Assembly (NCBI GenBank): GCA_038363925.1
Contig: JAQQWL010000010.1
Location: 248,001-312,000, forward strand
From: Apiospora phragmitis
Lineage: Eukaryota > Ascomycota > Sordariomycetes > Amphisphaeriales > Apiosporaceae
DNA length: 64,000 nt
Reading direction: 5' to 3'
The notes below the pieces were generated by a model. That model was not told the DNA's origin. It saw only the letters and a program-made list of their open reading frames with translations, and made no database searches. Below are positions 45,640-56,650 of this stretch, one piece after another (position 1 is the stretch's first letter; every line of letters begins with the position of its first letter). A program made the translations under genes and the position numbers.

Positions 45640-47299
45640 TTTGTCGTTTGAATGGCAAGAATATCGTATTGGCTCTGAGGATTGGATTGTAAGGTGATGA
45701 AAGAAACAGAGCGCGCGGAAATCAGGGTGCGCGGAGGGATATCAAATGTCCAAGGCAAATGCTGACGTTACTTGCTAACCTAGCGGCGATGGATACTGGC
45801 TTCGATGATGCTGTATGTAACACGGACGAGATCAATCAAGATTCGGGAGGGGGCTGCGTAACGTGAAGAATTAAATAAATTGACGAAAACTAGCATTAGA
45901 GAGCGGACGAAAATAGGAGAACAGTAATCACAATAGCATTTCAGAGACAGAGGATGATTGCGTCGGGCTAATCAGCCAGGCGCAACGCCTTCTTTTGCTT
46001 GTTGTCGGTCGCAAATCTGAGACCTGCGACAATGCGATGATGACATGACGGCACGATTGGCAGCTGCGACTGACATTGGAAGCTCCTGTCTAACCTTAAT
46101 AACGGGACACTACCTAAGGTTAAGTCAGCACTTATGGCTTGGTCCGGGACCACTGGAGGGTTGCAATCCCAGCCACTGGGGTGCGCCACTAATAGAATTG
46201 GACCCCCTAAGCATGGCTGGCGTTAATTCTCAATTCAACACTTTCCCCCCTCTTGACAGGCCAGGACTAGATCAACATGTGTCAGTCAGGCTGAAAGGTC
46301 TAGACAGGTCAGGGTTCAATCACATGTTCAAGCCTTGCTTTGTCCCAATGTCACAGCTGTCCCAAGATGTGCGCGTCCGGGCCGCACAGTGATTCAACGG
46401 AGAACAGTTCAAGCTGCAGCATGGCTACGCACAGGGTTCCGATCTGCTTCATCAATATTCGTCCCCAGACTTCAGGTAGCGAAGAGTCTCTACCGTCTCT
46501 GAATCTTCTGCTACAAGTCCAAGTCCAATCTTGTGCTAGGTTAGACCTGAGGAGCCAATGGCTGGTCCTGTTGCCATGCTGGCATGCTATACACTAGGCG
46601 GTGAACCCCACAGAAACTTGCCACGAAAGTGATTCTATAGGCATCTCATTTTCATGCTATAGTCTGTCCTGGCCTACGAGCATGATCGTTATAAAACCGT
46701 TTGAGAGCCAGAGCCAAGGTTTTGCTTTTCACATGGACCGAAGATGGCGCATGCGACTGCATATCTCTCTCGCAATCGGTTGAGATTTTAGGACCTTGAT
46801 GCTGTAACTACTGCTGGCGTTTATGCTGGTGCCTGACCACTTGGATATGTCCATTGCTAACATGGTACGTCAGGATGGTCAGCTGCAATCTTCCTTCGCC
46901 CATTTCGTCGGCCTGCCAAGCACTTAGCGATAGGTATGAGGTCAATCCTCGCTTTTGCTGTGGTAGCCATGGGCCACGCCGCAAATAACCCAGAACTGTG
47001 CCACCCGGAGGCAGAAATAACATGGCAATTTATGCCAACGATTGGCTGTCAGAAACCGCCATCCGCAAATTATAACGGGGTCTGTTGTCCGGGTCACGGC
47101 ACCATCAGTCGACCGACTCAAACGGTCGTTCACCGACCTTGTCCATCTTCAGCTTGCTCGGATGTTATATTTCTCCAGCTTTCCCAGCCCTCCTTTCCCC
47201 CCAACAACCGAGTCCTGCATGAGTTCTACCTCTGATCAAGAAGATAAAACAACTTTGCCCATAGAAAGTACAACGACTTAAGATACAACACCAACAACC
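45640..47299. other. Intergenic stretch
   Basis: About 1.7 kb with no recognised gene, containing the promoters of the promethin-like gene (left) and the GPI-type gene (right). Short frames only. Confidence 0.5.
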
Positions 47300-48094
47300 A
47301 TGAGACTACAAGTCCCCGTTGCCATCGTGGCGTCCGCCACCCAAGCCCTCGCCGTCTGCACCGAGTGGGAACACTCTCGCAACTACGAGAACAGCCAGGC
47401 GGAGATACCCACGGACAACCAGCTCGAAATCGAGCACCTGGAGTGTCCGGCCAGAAAGGAGGACTGCCGCCTCGCCGGGCCGAAGGAGTACAACGTCACG
47501 GCGCACCCCTTCATCGAGCTCGTCGGCGCGCGCGTGCACGGGGGCAACTACCCGCTGCCCTGGGCCCTCCCGCGCGACGAGGCCGACGCTATCTACCGGC
47601 TCGCGGAGCAGGGCTTCAACGACGAGGAGGACCGGGCCCGGAACCGGTCCGCCCGCAAGGATAGGCCACCGCACCACCACCGGTTCGCGCCGCTCGCGGG
47701 CACCGTCAGCAGCGCCAACCTCTCGCGCTCCATGCTCGATGTGGGGGCCGGCCACAACGTCTCTCTCGGCTGGAACCCTTACCACGTCATCAGCAACGGC
47801 GTCCTGGGCGGCTGCTCCAACGAGACCCTCAACGGCAAGCTGGTCGCCGTGGCCGCGCCATTCCGGGGCCCGCGCCAGGAGGTGGACCAGACGCGGCTCC
47901 TGGACGGCGTCTGGATCAAGACCGGAGACGGCGACAAGGATGGGGAGACGAATGGGACGAGCGACGGAGAGGGTGATGGAGAGGGCCAGACCAAGGAGGA
48001 TGATCCCGACAGTGGGGCTGCTATGCTATCCATGGGCTTGTTCTCTTGGGCGGTGGTTGGGTCAGGTGTTTTGGCCATGGGGTTCATACTGTAA
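47300..48094 (+). CDS. Secreted, probably GPI-anchored protein of unknown function, 264 aa
   Basis: Single exon. An N-terminal signal peptide (MRLQVPVAIVASATQALA) is followed by a mature domain with a few cysteines (AVCTEWE, HLECPARKEDC, GGCSNET) and several N-glycosylation sites (NVT, NLS, NVS, NET). A Gly/Asp/Glu-rich linker of about 35 residues leads to a C-terminal hydrophobic segment (FSWAVVGSGVLAMGFIL) preceded by small residues DSGAA, the usual GPI attachment signal. Located at the plasma membrane or wall. No enzymatic motif is recognised. The segment GWNPYHVISNGVLGGC looks conserved but I cannot name the family. Confidence 0.8.
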   Translation: MRLQVPVAIVASATQALAVCTEWEHSRNYENSQAEIPTDNQLEIEHLECPARKEDCRLAGPKEYNVTAHPFIELVGARVHGGNYPLPWALPRDEADAIYRLAEQGFNDEEDRARNRSARKDRPPHHHRFAPLAGTVSSANLSRSMLDVGAGHNVSLGWNPYHVISNGVLGGCSNETLNGKLVAVAAPFRGPRQEVDQTRLLDGVWIKTGDGDKDGETNGTSDGEGDGEGQTKEDDPDSGAAMLSMGLFSWAVVGSGVLAMGFIL

Positions 48095-48497
48095 AGGCTT
48101 GACCAGAAATAAACTTCTTCCTGTATCTTCAATTGCCACGTCAGAGTGCCTTTACTGTAGCTTCTTTGAATTTGTACCACATACTCCATTGGGACCTCTT
48201 CGTATTTCAAAAACTCATGAGCTGTGATTTAAGATGACCGTACCCTCCACAACAGGCAAGACCACGTTTGGGTGTGACCCGATATGAGTCGCGAGTGATT
48301 CATCTTAACCAGCTGGTAATATCATTACTATAAAGGCTAGTTTCCAATTTCCTCCAAGCCACTAGATTTCAAGCCCTTCCACGCTTTTTGACCTTGATGC
48401 TATTGTCCCTGTATACACCTAACCAACATTGTTGATTAGAGTGAAGACACTACTTATAACGCCGAAAAGCAGATACGAGCTCGAAAATTCGCCGACC
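48095..48497. other. Intergenic stretch
   Basis: About 400 bp, nothing recognised. Confidence 0.45.
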
Positions 48498-48787
48498 ATG
48501 TTTGGAGGTAAACCCGAGGAGAACATATCTCCCTTTCCGCCGAACCCCGAGGTGGAGGTGACCCGCATAGAAGACAAGACCGAGAGCTGGCTGCCCGATA
48601 TGCCGACCAACGGGTGCGCTCTTTCCGGGGTATGTATCATCGACTGGGGGCTGCATAACTTTCCTTGTCTGTACACTGTCTAATTAACTATGTTCGTTGT
48701 ATCTTCTCGCACCACCTTTAGGCCTCTAGTTGCTGCCCACACTGTGGTGCACCCTCAGGGTATTGTGTGCCAGGATGCCCAAGATAG
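48498..48787 (+). CDS. Candidate small cysteine-rich protein, 65 aa, two exons
   Basis: Exon 48498-48629 opens with MFGGKPEEN and is acidic/Pro-rich. A GTATGT..TAG intron (48630-48721) leads in phase 0 to exon 48722-48787, which encodes a cysteine-dense tail (SCCPHCGAPSGYCVPGCP) ending at TAG. The splice signals are good and the cysteine spacing (CC-x2-C-x6-C-x3-C) looks designed, but no signal peptide is seen. The start is uncertain, since an upstream in-frame ATG at 48429 exists. Could be a small zinc-binding or effector-type protein, or chance. Confidence 0.35.
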
Positions 48788-49669
48788 AAACCGCGGTTCA
48801 GTTCTCGAGTAGGCGGAAGAGAACAGAGCCTGATTACTTTATACATTGCGTTAGCAGCTTGGTACGGAGAACATTTGTCAACCGAGACGGTCTCCTTTCC
48901 CCTTGAAATGATGCTACTAAGTAGGTATCTTCTCGTGGATGTAGTCTCTCACTTGGTAATCAGTGTCATGGTGAAGTGGTATCGAGTCACGCGCTCCTCA
49001 TCTCATGACGGCGGTTCGAGGATGATAATTAAGCAAAGAATTTGACTAGATTCACTCTTTTTTTCAATGTTCAAATGAAATGTCACTCCCTTGGCATTTT
49101 CAGATCTCGCAATGCTTTCTGAAGAAACCTTGCGATGTCGTCCATGAGTCGTGATCCGATGCATGGTCGGGAATCTTGTAGTCAGGTCTACTGTAAACTA
49201 CAGGTCTTAAATGCGACTTCTTTGTGGATTTATATTTGAGTATGCAATTGCTTCATGTGTCTTCGCATATGGGTATATCACTACAAACACAGAACTACAA
49301 GGATGTATTCCTTGTCATCGAAAGTGCGGCGAGTACCTGACCCGAACCTAGCTGATCATGCTTTCTTTGCTATGTCGTTTCTGCCCATCGCTAATGCCCG
49401 GCATACAGAAAACAAAAAAGTCAAACGCCATATGAACTCAAATGTCACGCCCTCACGCGTCGTCGCGTCCCGCAACCTGTGAGAACTCTTCTGTATTATT
49501 TCCTAGATGTGAGATGGTAACCAGAATAGCTTTTCTGCAGCCGCGGCAGTGGTGCGTCACTGATTGACATGTTATGCCCGCTCCGGCAGGTGCGCAAGTG
49601 AGAGCAGAGGCGCCTCCCGGAGCTTAACAGTGGGCGTCTCTGATTGACGATTCGGAGGTATAAGCATGA
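48788..49669. other. Intergenic stretch
   Basis: About 880 bp without a supported gene. Contains a GGTTCGA box and a TGGTGAAGTGGT box near 48970-49020 that recall tRNA promoters but do not fold (see rejected items). Confidence 0.45.
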
Positions 49670-51156
49670 TCAACTGGTCCTGCATAGTTGACTCAGAGCC
49701 CAAAACCTCCGAACCCGTTCCTCTTCTGGCGCCGGCGCCTCAGGCTGCTGTGGTGGTCGCTGGTCACCGAAACCCTGTAATGGCTGCTGAACTGGCTGTT
49801 GCGGCTGGGGAGGCTGTCCAAAGCCCATTGCTACTGGTTGCGGTTCCTGCGCAGGAAAGAAAGCCGGCGCCGGTGCCTGCTCAGGAGTCTCGGGCAGACC
49901 ACCCCCCATGGGTGCAGGAGGAGGCGGAGGAACAGGGAACTCGACTGCCCGCTGGGCCTCCTCGATCTTCTTCTGCTGCTCCTCAGGGACAGGATGCCAA
50001 ACGCGGCGACGTCCTCGTCCCAGCGCCGCACGCAGTCCGGGTTCCAGTTGCAGCGCTCGACCTCGCCGTAGACGGGGTGGGCGAAGCGCGCGTGCCGGCT
50101 CGGCCAGTTGGACGCATGGTAGTGGTGCTTCACCAGCGCGCCCCGGCTCGCGTGGTTCCCCGAGTCCGAGTGGCCCTGGCCCGCGGCGAAGACCTCGACG
50201 TTCTGCACCAGGATGCGGCTGACGACCTTGGACTCGTCGAGGTCGTGGAAGTCGTCCCACGTGATTGTGTGTGACTCCTGGTGTTGTTGCTTTTGTTGCT
50301 CGTTCATGTACTCCAAGATGGCCATGGTGAAGGCCGAGGGGCCCGTGCCGCTGATGACCTGGTCGAAGCTGAGCACGATCTCGCTCACGGGCACGCCCTG
50401 GCCCTCGGCGATGTCGTTGAGCCAGCCCATGATGTTCTCCACCAGTCTCAGCATAACGGGCAGCCGCGGCTTCGCCATGAAGGTCCACTGGCAGAAGGAC
50501 TGCGACTTCTTGCCGAGGATGGAGTGGTCCTGGAACTGCGGCTGGTCGATCTCCACCCCGATCACCATGTCGATGTCTTGTTCATCGTACCGCTCAGGGA
50601 TAAATCGGTGGACGGGCCGCAGGTCCTCCACGTCGATGTCGGCGTAGACGCCGCCCTCGGCGTACATGATGAGGTAGCGCAGCAGGTCCGCCTTGATGAT
50701 GGTGGCGTTGACGGTGCGGTACATGTCTACGATGTCCGGGCGGTCGAAGCCGTTGGGCCCGAACTTGTCCTCCACGTAGCCGAGGTCGTTGTCGTCAGTG
50801 AGTACTTCGTACCGATAATCGGGGTTCTTGATGGTCCATGTCTTGGCCGTGCTGAAGTCCCGCTCCTCGAAAGAGTACGGGTCTGTCTTCCACGTCTGCC
50901 AGATCTTCCGGGGGAACTTGGTCCCTTCATTCCCTGTCATGTGATTCCTTGAAGAGGCTTTTTCATCCCTTCTGTTGAACAGACTCGATCGTTTTGGTGA
51001 TGATGGCAGTATATCGGCGTTGAGGAACAGCAAGATCAGACAGAGACATATGGCGTATATCGGTATCAGCCTCCGCAGCTGCGTCGGCACCCGGTTCCGC
51101 AGCACGGCGGTGGACGATGCCAGCCGCGGTGATAGAGGAGACATTGGCGAGTTCAT
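49670..51156 (-). CDS. OCH1/Hoc1-like glycosyltransferase (GT32), type II membrane protein; one-base shift near the C-terminus
   Basis: Start ATG 51154-51156, single exon. A short cytoplasmic tail is followed by a signal anchor (LIPIYAICLCLILLFLNADI) and a lumenal catalytic domain: FPRKIWQTWKTDP, NPDYRYEVLTDDN, IIKADLLRYLIMYAEGGVYADIDVED with the DxD motif, and later TGPSAFTMAILEYM. This matches initiating alpha-1,6-mannosyltransferases of the Golgi that extend N-glycans. At 49999-50001 (TTT on the coding strand) the frame slips: the unbroken frame continues as Arg/Ser-rich nonsense. The other frame gives HPVPEEQQKKIEEAQRAVEF and a Pro/Gln-rich tail of about 100 residues ending at 49670. One missing T restores it. 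The tail is unusual for the family. Neighbour of an acyltransferase and an anchored extracellular protein. Confidence 0.88.
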
Positions 51157-52575
51157 GGTCAAACGAGTGTGTCTTTGGTAAGCGAACGACGGGTATTAGC
51201 TAAAGCTCAGTAGAAGTGTAAAAAGGGATGTAAACATCAGACGAGTTGCGAGTCTCCTCGTGACTTAAGAGAACCATCCAAAGTTCGGGGGGCCGATCAT
51301 TACCACACGCTATCGAGCGTTCAAAGCAGGTACTAGCGTTCTCCCCCACCCCATGTCGGTAGGCAGGGCCGCAGTGGCGTGAAACCAGATTCCTGGCAGA
51401 ATCCTGGCGGAGACCGAGGTTAAGCTCAACAACCCATGAGTCCACGGGCTCGTCCCATCTCTTCGCTGCATCATGCAGGAGTTTTCGTTCTCGGATGGGG
51501 CTGCGCCAGGTCGCAGATAACGACGGCCAGCAAAATAAGAAAATAGGGGGAGGGGGAGGGGCTGCTGATAGATGATAGATGTGTTATCTAGATTGGCTCT
51601 CATCTCCTATGCCCGTCGATCTGCTTGTGGCTTGCTGAGTAGGCATGTTAGGGAGTGAGAATAGATAGGCATGGCGGACTATGGATGATGGTCTTGCATG
51701 GGGAAAAGCTGGCATGCTCAGTGTGTATTGGTTCGGACCGTGGCATATCACTAATGCCGGCTTTATACTGCTGCCGAGCCAATCGTATACCTGGACTGAA
51801 TTCTTTGATGACGATCACTGCAGGTGCGGCAAAGCCAGGAACCCGGCTGCCTGCCTAATGCGGGCATCAACTCCGGATCCTCAACATTCACATGTTATGT
51901 CGCCCAATGACTTTTTGGTGCCTCGCAGATTCGCACCTCGTCAGCTCTTCACAAGTGCGCCAGAGAGGCAATTGGGTGGGCTGCGGCATCGACGTTACCT
52001 ATCAATACTCGTACGTCGTGCAACACAAGATAGAAATAAGAGGAGGGGTTGCACCACGTAAGTTTCTCGGAGATCCCCCGCATGTTCCCCCGTTTGTTGA
52101 TGGTGCTGCTGACTCGATCATTGGTCTTCTCCGGTGTCCGACCGCGAACATCCTCAGGCGAATCAGTCGTAGTGGTAGCTTTCCCGCCTACGTAGTACTT
52201 GACTTACCAAATCTCGTGCCTGCAGTAGTGCTTCGGGGGCACCATATCTACGCGACCGTAAGCTCTGGAGAAGTTTGTGAGCCCCATGCCCAGCTTCCGC
52301 CCAACCGTGTTCGCAAATTCGTATCGGGTACACTATCCTGTGGCTCATTCAGGCTTAGGTAATAGCCCAAGGCTATTCGTGATAGCTCTACTCGGCCAGC
52401 CACCAACAGTCAAGACTCCTTCACGTGCATGGACGTATCGACCAATAAACCCCAGCAGACACCGTAGTCAGCTACAGCCCACCTGCTGCCTACTTATCTA
52501 CGCGCTGTTGGCACAAACACTACAGTCAGATCATCAAAGAAGTTGCTTGCGCCATTGAAGGTCTCATCCGGCCAC
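51157..52575. promoter_or_regulatory. Divergent promoter region, glycosyltransferase / acyltransferase
   Basis: 1.4 kb between head-to-head starts with no recognised gene inside. Confidence 0.45.
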
Positions 52576-54105
52576 ATGGCGAAGACAGAGAACCAGTTCA
52601 ATGGCGGTCTTCTGGAAGACGTGGGTATAGGAGAGATGGAGGCCAACAGAACCCCATGGGAGCCAGATTGGAAGCCGGCAACGAAGATACGGCTCCGCGC
52701 CAAGCGAGCACTCCATGGCTGGGCGTCTCTGGCCCGACGCCTCGCCGCTCCCTTCCGGCCTAGAGGAGGAAGCAACAGTGCCTCTTCCAGGAATAACCTG
52801 AGACCGACAGCCTGGCTGGACGGCCTGCGCGGCTTCGCAGCCCTTCTTGTCTACTGGCACCACCACGAGTTATGGGCGCACAGAGCCACGGGCCAGACCG
52901 GCTTCTTCGAGCACGGGTTCGCGTACGAGGGAAACTACCACTTCGCGGCGCTGCCCGTCGTCCGCGTTTTTTTCACGGGCGGCCATTTCGCCGTCTCCAC
53001 CTTCTTCGTCATCTCCGGCTACGTGCTCTCGGCGAAGCCCCTCTCCCTGATCCAGGATGAGCGAGAGCACGCCAAGTTGGGCGACAACATCGCGTCGGCG
53101 CTCTTCCGCCGGTGGCTGCGCCTGTACCTCCCCTTCATCGCCACCACGCTCGTCTACCTCAGCTGTTGGCATGTCCTGGACCTCTGGGTCGTCGACGTGA
53201 CGCGGCAGGGGACTTGGGCCGCCGAGGTCTGGAATTGGTACCTCGAGTTCAAGAACTTCAGCTTCGTCTTCAACCAGGGCGGCAAACCGTGGTTCTCCTA
53301 CAATTTCCATCTCTGGTCCATACCTGTTGAGTTCAAGGGCTCTGTCGTCGTCTACACGTCCTTGCTGGCGTTCTCCCGATGTTCCAAGAATGCGCGCCTG
53401 GGGTGCGAGGCGGTGCTCATCTCCTACTTCATGTATATCACGGATGCTTGGTATTGCGCCATGTTTGTGTCGGGCATGCTACTGTGCGATTTGGATCTAC
53501 TGGCCAAGAAGCAGAGACTGCCTCCCATCCTGTCCAGGCTGGAACCTGTCAAGAAGTCCATCTTCTATCACCTTCTCGCCATTAGCCTCTACTTCGGCGG
53601 TATCCCGGAGGCGGAGCGCGACGTGCAGGCCTTGCGCAAGATGCGCGGCTGGTACTACCTGTCGTTCCTGAAGCCGCAGGCCTTCTTCGACTACAAGTGG
53701 TTTTACCTGTTCTGGTCCGCGACCCTGCTCGTCTCCGCCACACCCCGCGTGCCGTGGCTCAAGTCCTTCTTCGAGGGCGGATTTTGCCAGTACCTCGGGC
53801 GCATTTCTTACTCGCTCTACCTGGTGCATGGCCCTATACTATGGACGCTAGGAGACCGTTTCTATACGGCCGTCGGGTGGCATCAAGAGGCACAACTGAC
53901 TCATCTAAATCACTGGGCGGACAAGGCGAAGCTACCTAAGACCGGGCCTCTGGGGCTGGAGGTAGCATTTCTTCTACCTCACATCATTCTGCTTCCACTT
54001 ACGATTTGGTTGGCGGAGATAGTGACTAGGGTAATAGATGAGCCCAGTGTAAAGTTCGCTCAATGGCTGTATTCTAAAATGCTGCCCAGGGCCGTCAAGA
54101 AATGA
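52576..54105 (+). CDS. Acyltransferase-3 family membrane protein, 509 aa
   Basis: Single exon from ATG 52576 (frames upstream need a TTG). A polar N-terminus of about 85 residues precedes the family signature: WLDGLRGFAALLVYWHHHELW, containing the DGLRGxA motif and catalytic-type histidine, then RVFFTGGHFAVSTFFVISGY (F-F-V-I-S-G-Y). About ten membrane segments follow, with HLWSIPVEFKGS and, near the end, YLGRISYSLYLVHGPIL (the SYxxYLxHxP motif). Such proteins move acetyl or other acyl groups across membranes onto sugars, lipids or polysaccharides (OafA, NodX, fungal Cas1-related functions). In context, O-acylation of a surface glycan is plausible. Intact, with normal length for fungal members. 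Confidence 0.92.
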   Translation: MAKTENQFNGGLLEDVGIGEMEANRTPWEPDWKPATKIRLRAKRALHGWASLARRLAAPFRPRGGSNSASSRNNLRPTAWLDGLRGFAALLVYWHHHELWAHRATGQTGFFEHGFAYEGNYHFAALPVVRVFFTGGHFAVSTFFVISGYVLSAKPLSLIQDEREHAKLGDNIASALFRRWLRLYLPFIATTLVYLSCWHVLDLWVVDVTRQGTWAAEVWNWYLEFKNFSFVFNQGGKPWFSYNFHLWSIPVEFKGSVVVYTSLLAFSRCSKNARLGCEAVLISYFMYITDAWYCAMFVSGMLLCDLDLLAKKQRLPPILSRLEPVKKSIFYHLLAISLYFGGIPEAERDVQALRKMRGWYYLSFLKPQAFFDYKWFYLFWSATLLVSATPRVPWLKSFFEGGFCQYLGRISYSLYLVHGPILWTLGDRFYTAVGWHQEAQLTHLNHWADKAKLPKTGPLGLEVAFLLPHIILLPLTIWLAEIVTRVIDEPSVKFAQWLYSKMLPRAVKK

Positions 54106-55219
54106 GCTGGGAATACACGAAGGCCACATTTTACACTCCATATTATGATGATAACGCGTAATCACAATTCATAGAAGTAGCCCGTGATCCTTATTCTCCG
54201 CGCTGTCCCGGATGTTTCTCGATTGGTGCAGTAAACAACATCTACCCCCGACGGATTCTGTGAAATAAGCTCTCGGTCTACAAGACGCGACATGCAGGGT
54301 GCATGATGACGAGCAAATCGTATCTTATTGCGATCTGATACACGCCACGCCCTGAGCGCAGAAAAGTCAAAATGGCAAGTTCTCGTGTTTGGACGCCCCC
54401 AACTTCGCTAGTCCGGTTGACATCAGACCAACCATGGCCCCCTGCATGGATTCTTCATTGGCGTGGGGTTCGTTAACGGGACTCGGAAGGGGGCGTCACG
54501 GTACCTACTGCATCAGGCAAGTGGTCGGGCAGATGGACATAGAGGTTTCCGGTGTAACTCAGTGCATTTGCATGGTTAATGTGGCTTGCTGAAGAACCCT
54601 ACTGCAGGTTTCCACTCCTTCCGGACTCATGCACGTCGTCATCATGCCGGCCCTCTCCTAGCAAATCGCACCCGGGCCCACCACCTCGAGTATGGCTGCT
54701 CAGTGGTGTGGTTCATGCGTTCGGATGGCACCAATACAGATTCAATCTCATCGAAACACACCTAATTCCGGGCACGTACTCGATATATCCGTATTACACA
54801 GCGAAGGCTGTACCCCATATACCTGGACACAGCAGCAAAGGGGTTTATATGTATCCGACAAGCAGCTGCCTCAACGGGCGCAATTCATCAACGACACTGT
54901 GAGGCATAGATTCCGATTGGAAATTGCCGATTAAGGACAAGCCAGGGAATATCTCCATTTGGCGCCCTGGTGAATCCGTCCCCTTTCGACTGTGACTTTT
55001 TATCAGGGCAACGCATTATCGTCCTGGTGTACCCGAGCGAGCCATGATAGATAACCAGCGCTGTGTGTGACACGACAGCTGGGAAACGCTTGTACCACGT
55101 CCGAAAAGAGGTAACACTGCCTTATCAAAGAACCTACAGCCGGCCAGAGGGGAACAAGTCGGAATAGCAGTTGAAAATACAACGTCTTGTGCTTCTGATA
55201 GTCTGCAACCACGTCAAAG
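54106..55219. other. Intergenic stretch
   Basis: 1.1 kb, no gene recognised. Confidence 0.5.
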
Positions 55220-56650
55220 ATGCTCATTCGAGAAGCAAGGCGTCTGGTGGTCATTGTCTGCATTCTTCTGACTGTGGGTTATATCGGGATCCGGCTGCGC
55301 TTCGGCAACAAGAAGCTCGATAGCTGGCTTGGCGATGCTCTCTCAAGCTTCAAGGGCGATGCTGGCCCAGCACCGCTAGCCTGGCCCACAAGTCACACTC
55401 CAACATCTCAGGACTCTTCTGCTGCAGTTAGTAGCATACTGGAAGATGTCGACCCTCTCGCATCCCATAACGAAGTCTTCTCCGTCTCGACCAAGGACCG
55501 GAAGTTCTTCTACATCACGTTCGGGGGCCAGAAGGCCATGAACCCCAACATCATCCCGCACCCGCTGCGCGAGGACACCTGGATCATCGTGGCCCAGAAG
55601 TACAAGGGCCCCGAAGACCTGCAAGCCTGGTTCTCCGAGCTCGTGTGCAGCGCGACCTTCCAAGACGACGGCGGTGCGCTTGCATGCGATAAGAACGAAC
55701 CGCCGTCGACGCTGCCCATCGCCGCGACGATGGGCGATAAGTGCGACGGCGACCTGGCCTACTTCAGCCTCAACGTGGGCCCCCACGACGCGCGCGTCTT
55801 CTTCGGGCCCCGCGCCCCTTACGCCCTCTATGGGTCCCAGTCCACCTTCACCTGCTTCGGGCAGTGGGTACAGGACTTCCGCGCCCTGTTCCCCTGGGGC
55901 CTGGACATGTCGCAGGAGAACCGGTTCCGGCTCGGCACCGAGCTGCAACGCCCGTCCGTCGTCCCCGCTGCTGCTGCTGCTGAACAGCTGCCACAGCCAG
56001 AACCACAGTCACAGTCACAATACCTGCGCGTCGAGAAGAACTGGTTCCTGTTCTGGGACCGCGACGGCCGCGTCTACGCCCACTACGACATCGCCCCCGC
56101 CGCGTCTTCGCCGCCCTGCAAGACGACGGCGCCGCCGGCCCGGACTTGGCACCGCTGGCCCAGTCCACGGACGACAAGTGCCTCGCCCGCCGCCTGCCAA
56201 AAGTGGCACCCTCGCTCGAGTCGCTGCACCAGTCGACCAACTCGCTGGCCATCACGCTGTGCCGCCGGCGCGAAGATCCATCATGCGAGCCCTCTGACAA
56301 CAACACGTTCGTGTTCACCGTCTTCCAGCACAAGTCCTTCTACGACTTCCACGGCGTCTACGAGCCGTACGTGCTGCTGTTCCGGCAGCGCGCCCTTCGA
56401 GGTCTACGGGGTCTTCCAGAAGCCCATCTGGATCCACGGCCGCGAGGGGGGGCAACGGGCTGGCGAGCCTGGAAACCAGTCGCAGATGTTCTATGTTGTA
56501 TCGATGAGCTGGAAGGTGCGGGGGCAGAAGTACCAAGGTTACCTCGACGACTTGCTGTTCCTGTCTTTCGGCATCGAGGACGAGAACACGGCGGGCATCG
56601 ACGTCGTGGCGGGGGGACTTGCTCAGAGGGATGGGACTGTGTTCGGATGA
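55220..56650 (+). CDS. Type II membrane / extracellular protein of unknown function, with two compensating shifts
   Basis: ATG 55220. A signal anchor (RLVVIVCILLTVGYIGIRL) leads into a long lumenal domain: DRKFFYITFGGQKAMNPNII, PLREDTWIIVAQKYKGPEDL, several cysteines, and DLAYFSLNVGPHDARVFFGP. The repeated short strands with aromatic residues (WFLFWDRDGRVYAHYDI, GVFQKPIWIHGRE, KYQGYLDDLLFLSFGIED) suggest a beta-propeller, as in some glycosidases and mannosyltransferase-like fungal proteins; I cannot name the family. Between about 56095 and 56390 the protein-like text runs in the next frame (QSTDDKCLARRLP, STNSLAITLCRRRED, FVFTVFQHKSFYDFHGVYEP), while the nominal frame is Ser/Thr/Pro nonsense. 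One missing base near 56095 and one extra (or two missing) near 56385 explain this. Lies after the acyltransferase on the same strand. Confidence 0.7.
   Translation: MLIREARRLVVIVCILLTVGYIGIRLRFGNKKLDSWLGDALSSFKGDAGPAPLAWPTSHTPTSQDSSAAVSSILEDVDPLASHNEVFSVSTKDRKFFYITFGGQKAMNPNIIPHPLREDTWIIVAQKYKGPEDLQAWFSELVCSATFQDDGGALACDKNEPPSTLPIAATMGDKCDGDLAYFSLNVGPHDARVFFGPRAPYALYGSQSTFTCFGQWVQDFRALFPWGLDMSQENRFRLGTELQRPSVVPAAAAAEQLPQPEPQSQSQYLRVEKNWFLFWDRDGRVYAHYDIAPAASSPPCKTTAPPARTWHRWPSPRTTSASPAACQKWHPRSSRCTSRPTRWPSRCAAGAKIHHASPLTTTRSCSPSSSTSPSTTSTASTSRTCCCSGSAPFEVYGVFQKPIWIHGREGGQRAGEPGNQSQMFYVVSMSWKVRGQKYQGYLDDLLFLSFGIEDENTAGIDVVAGGLAQRDGTVFG

Noticed and set aside
48960..49035. tRNA-like boxes (TGGTGAAGTGGT and GGTTCGA)
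   Set aside because: I could not pair acceptor, anticodon and T stems into a cloverleaf; likely chance or a very degraded copy.
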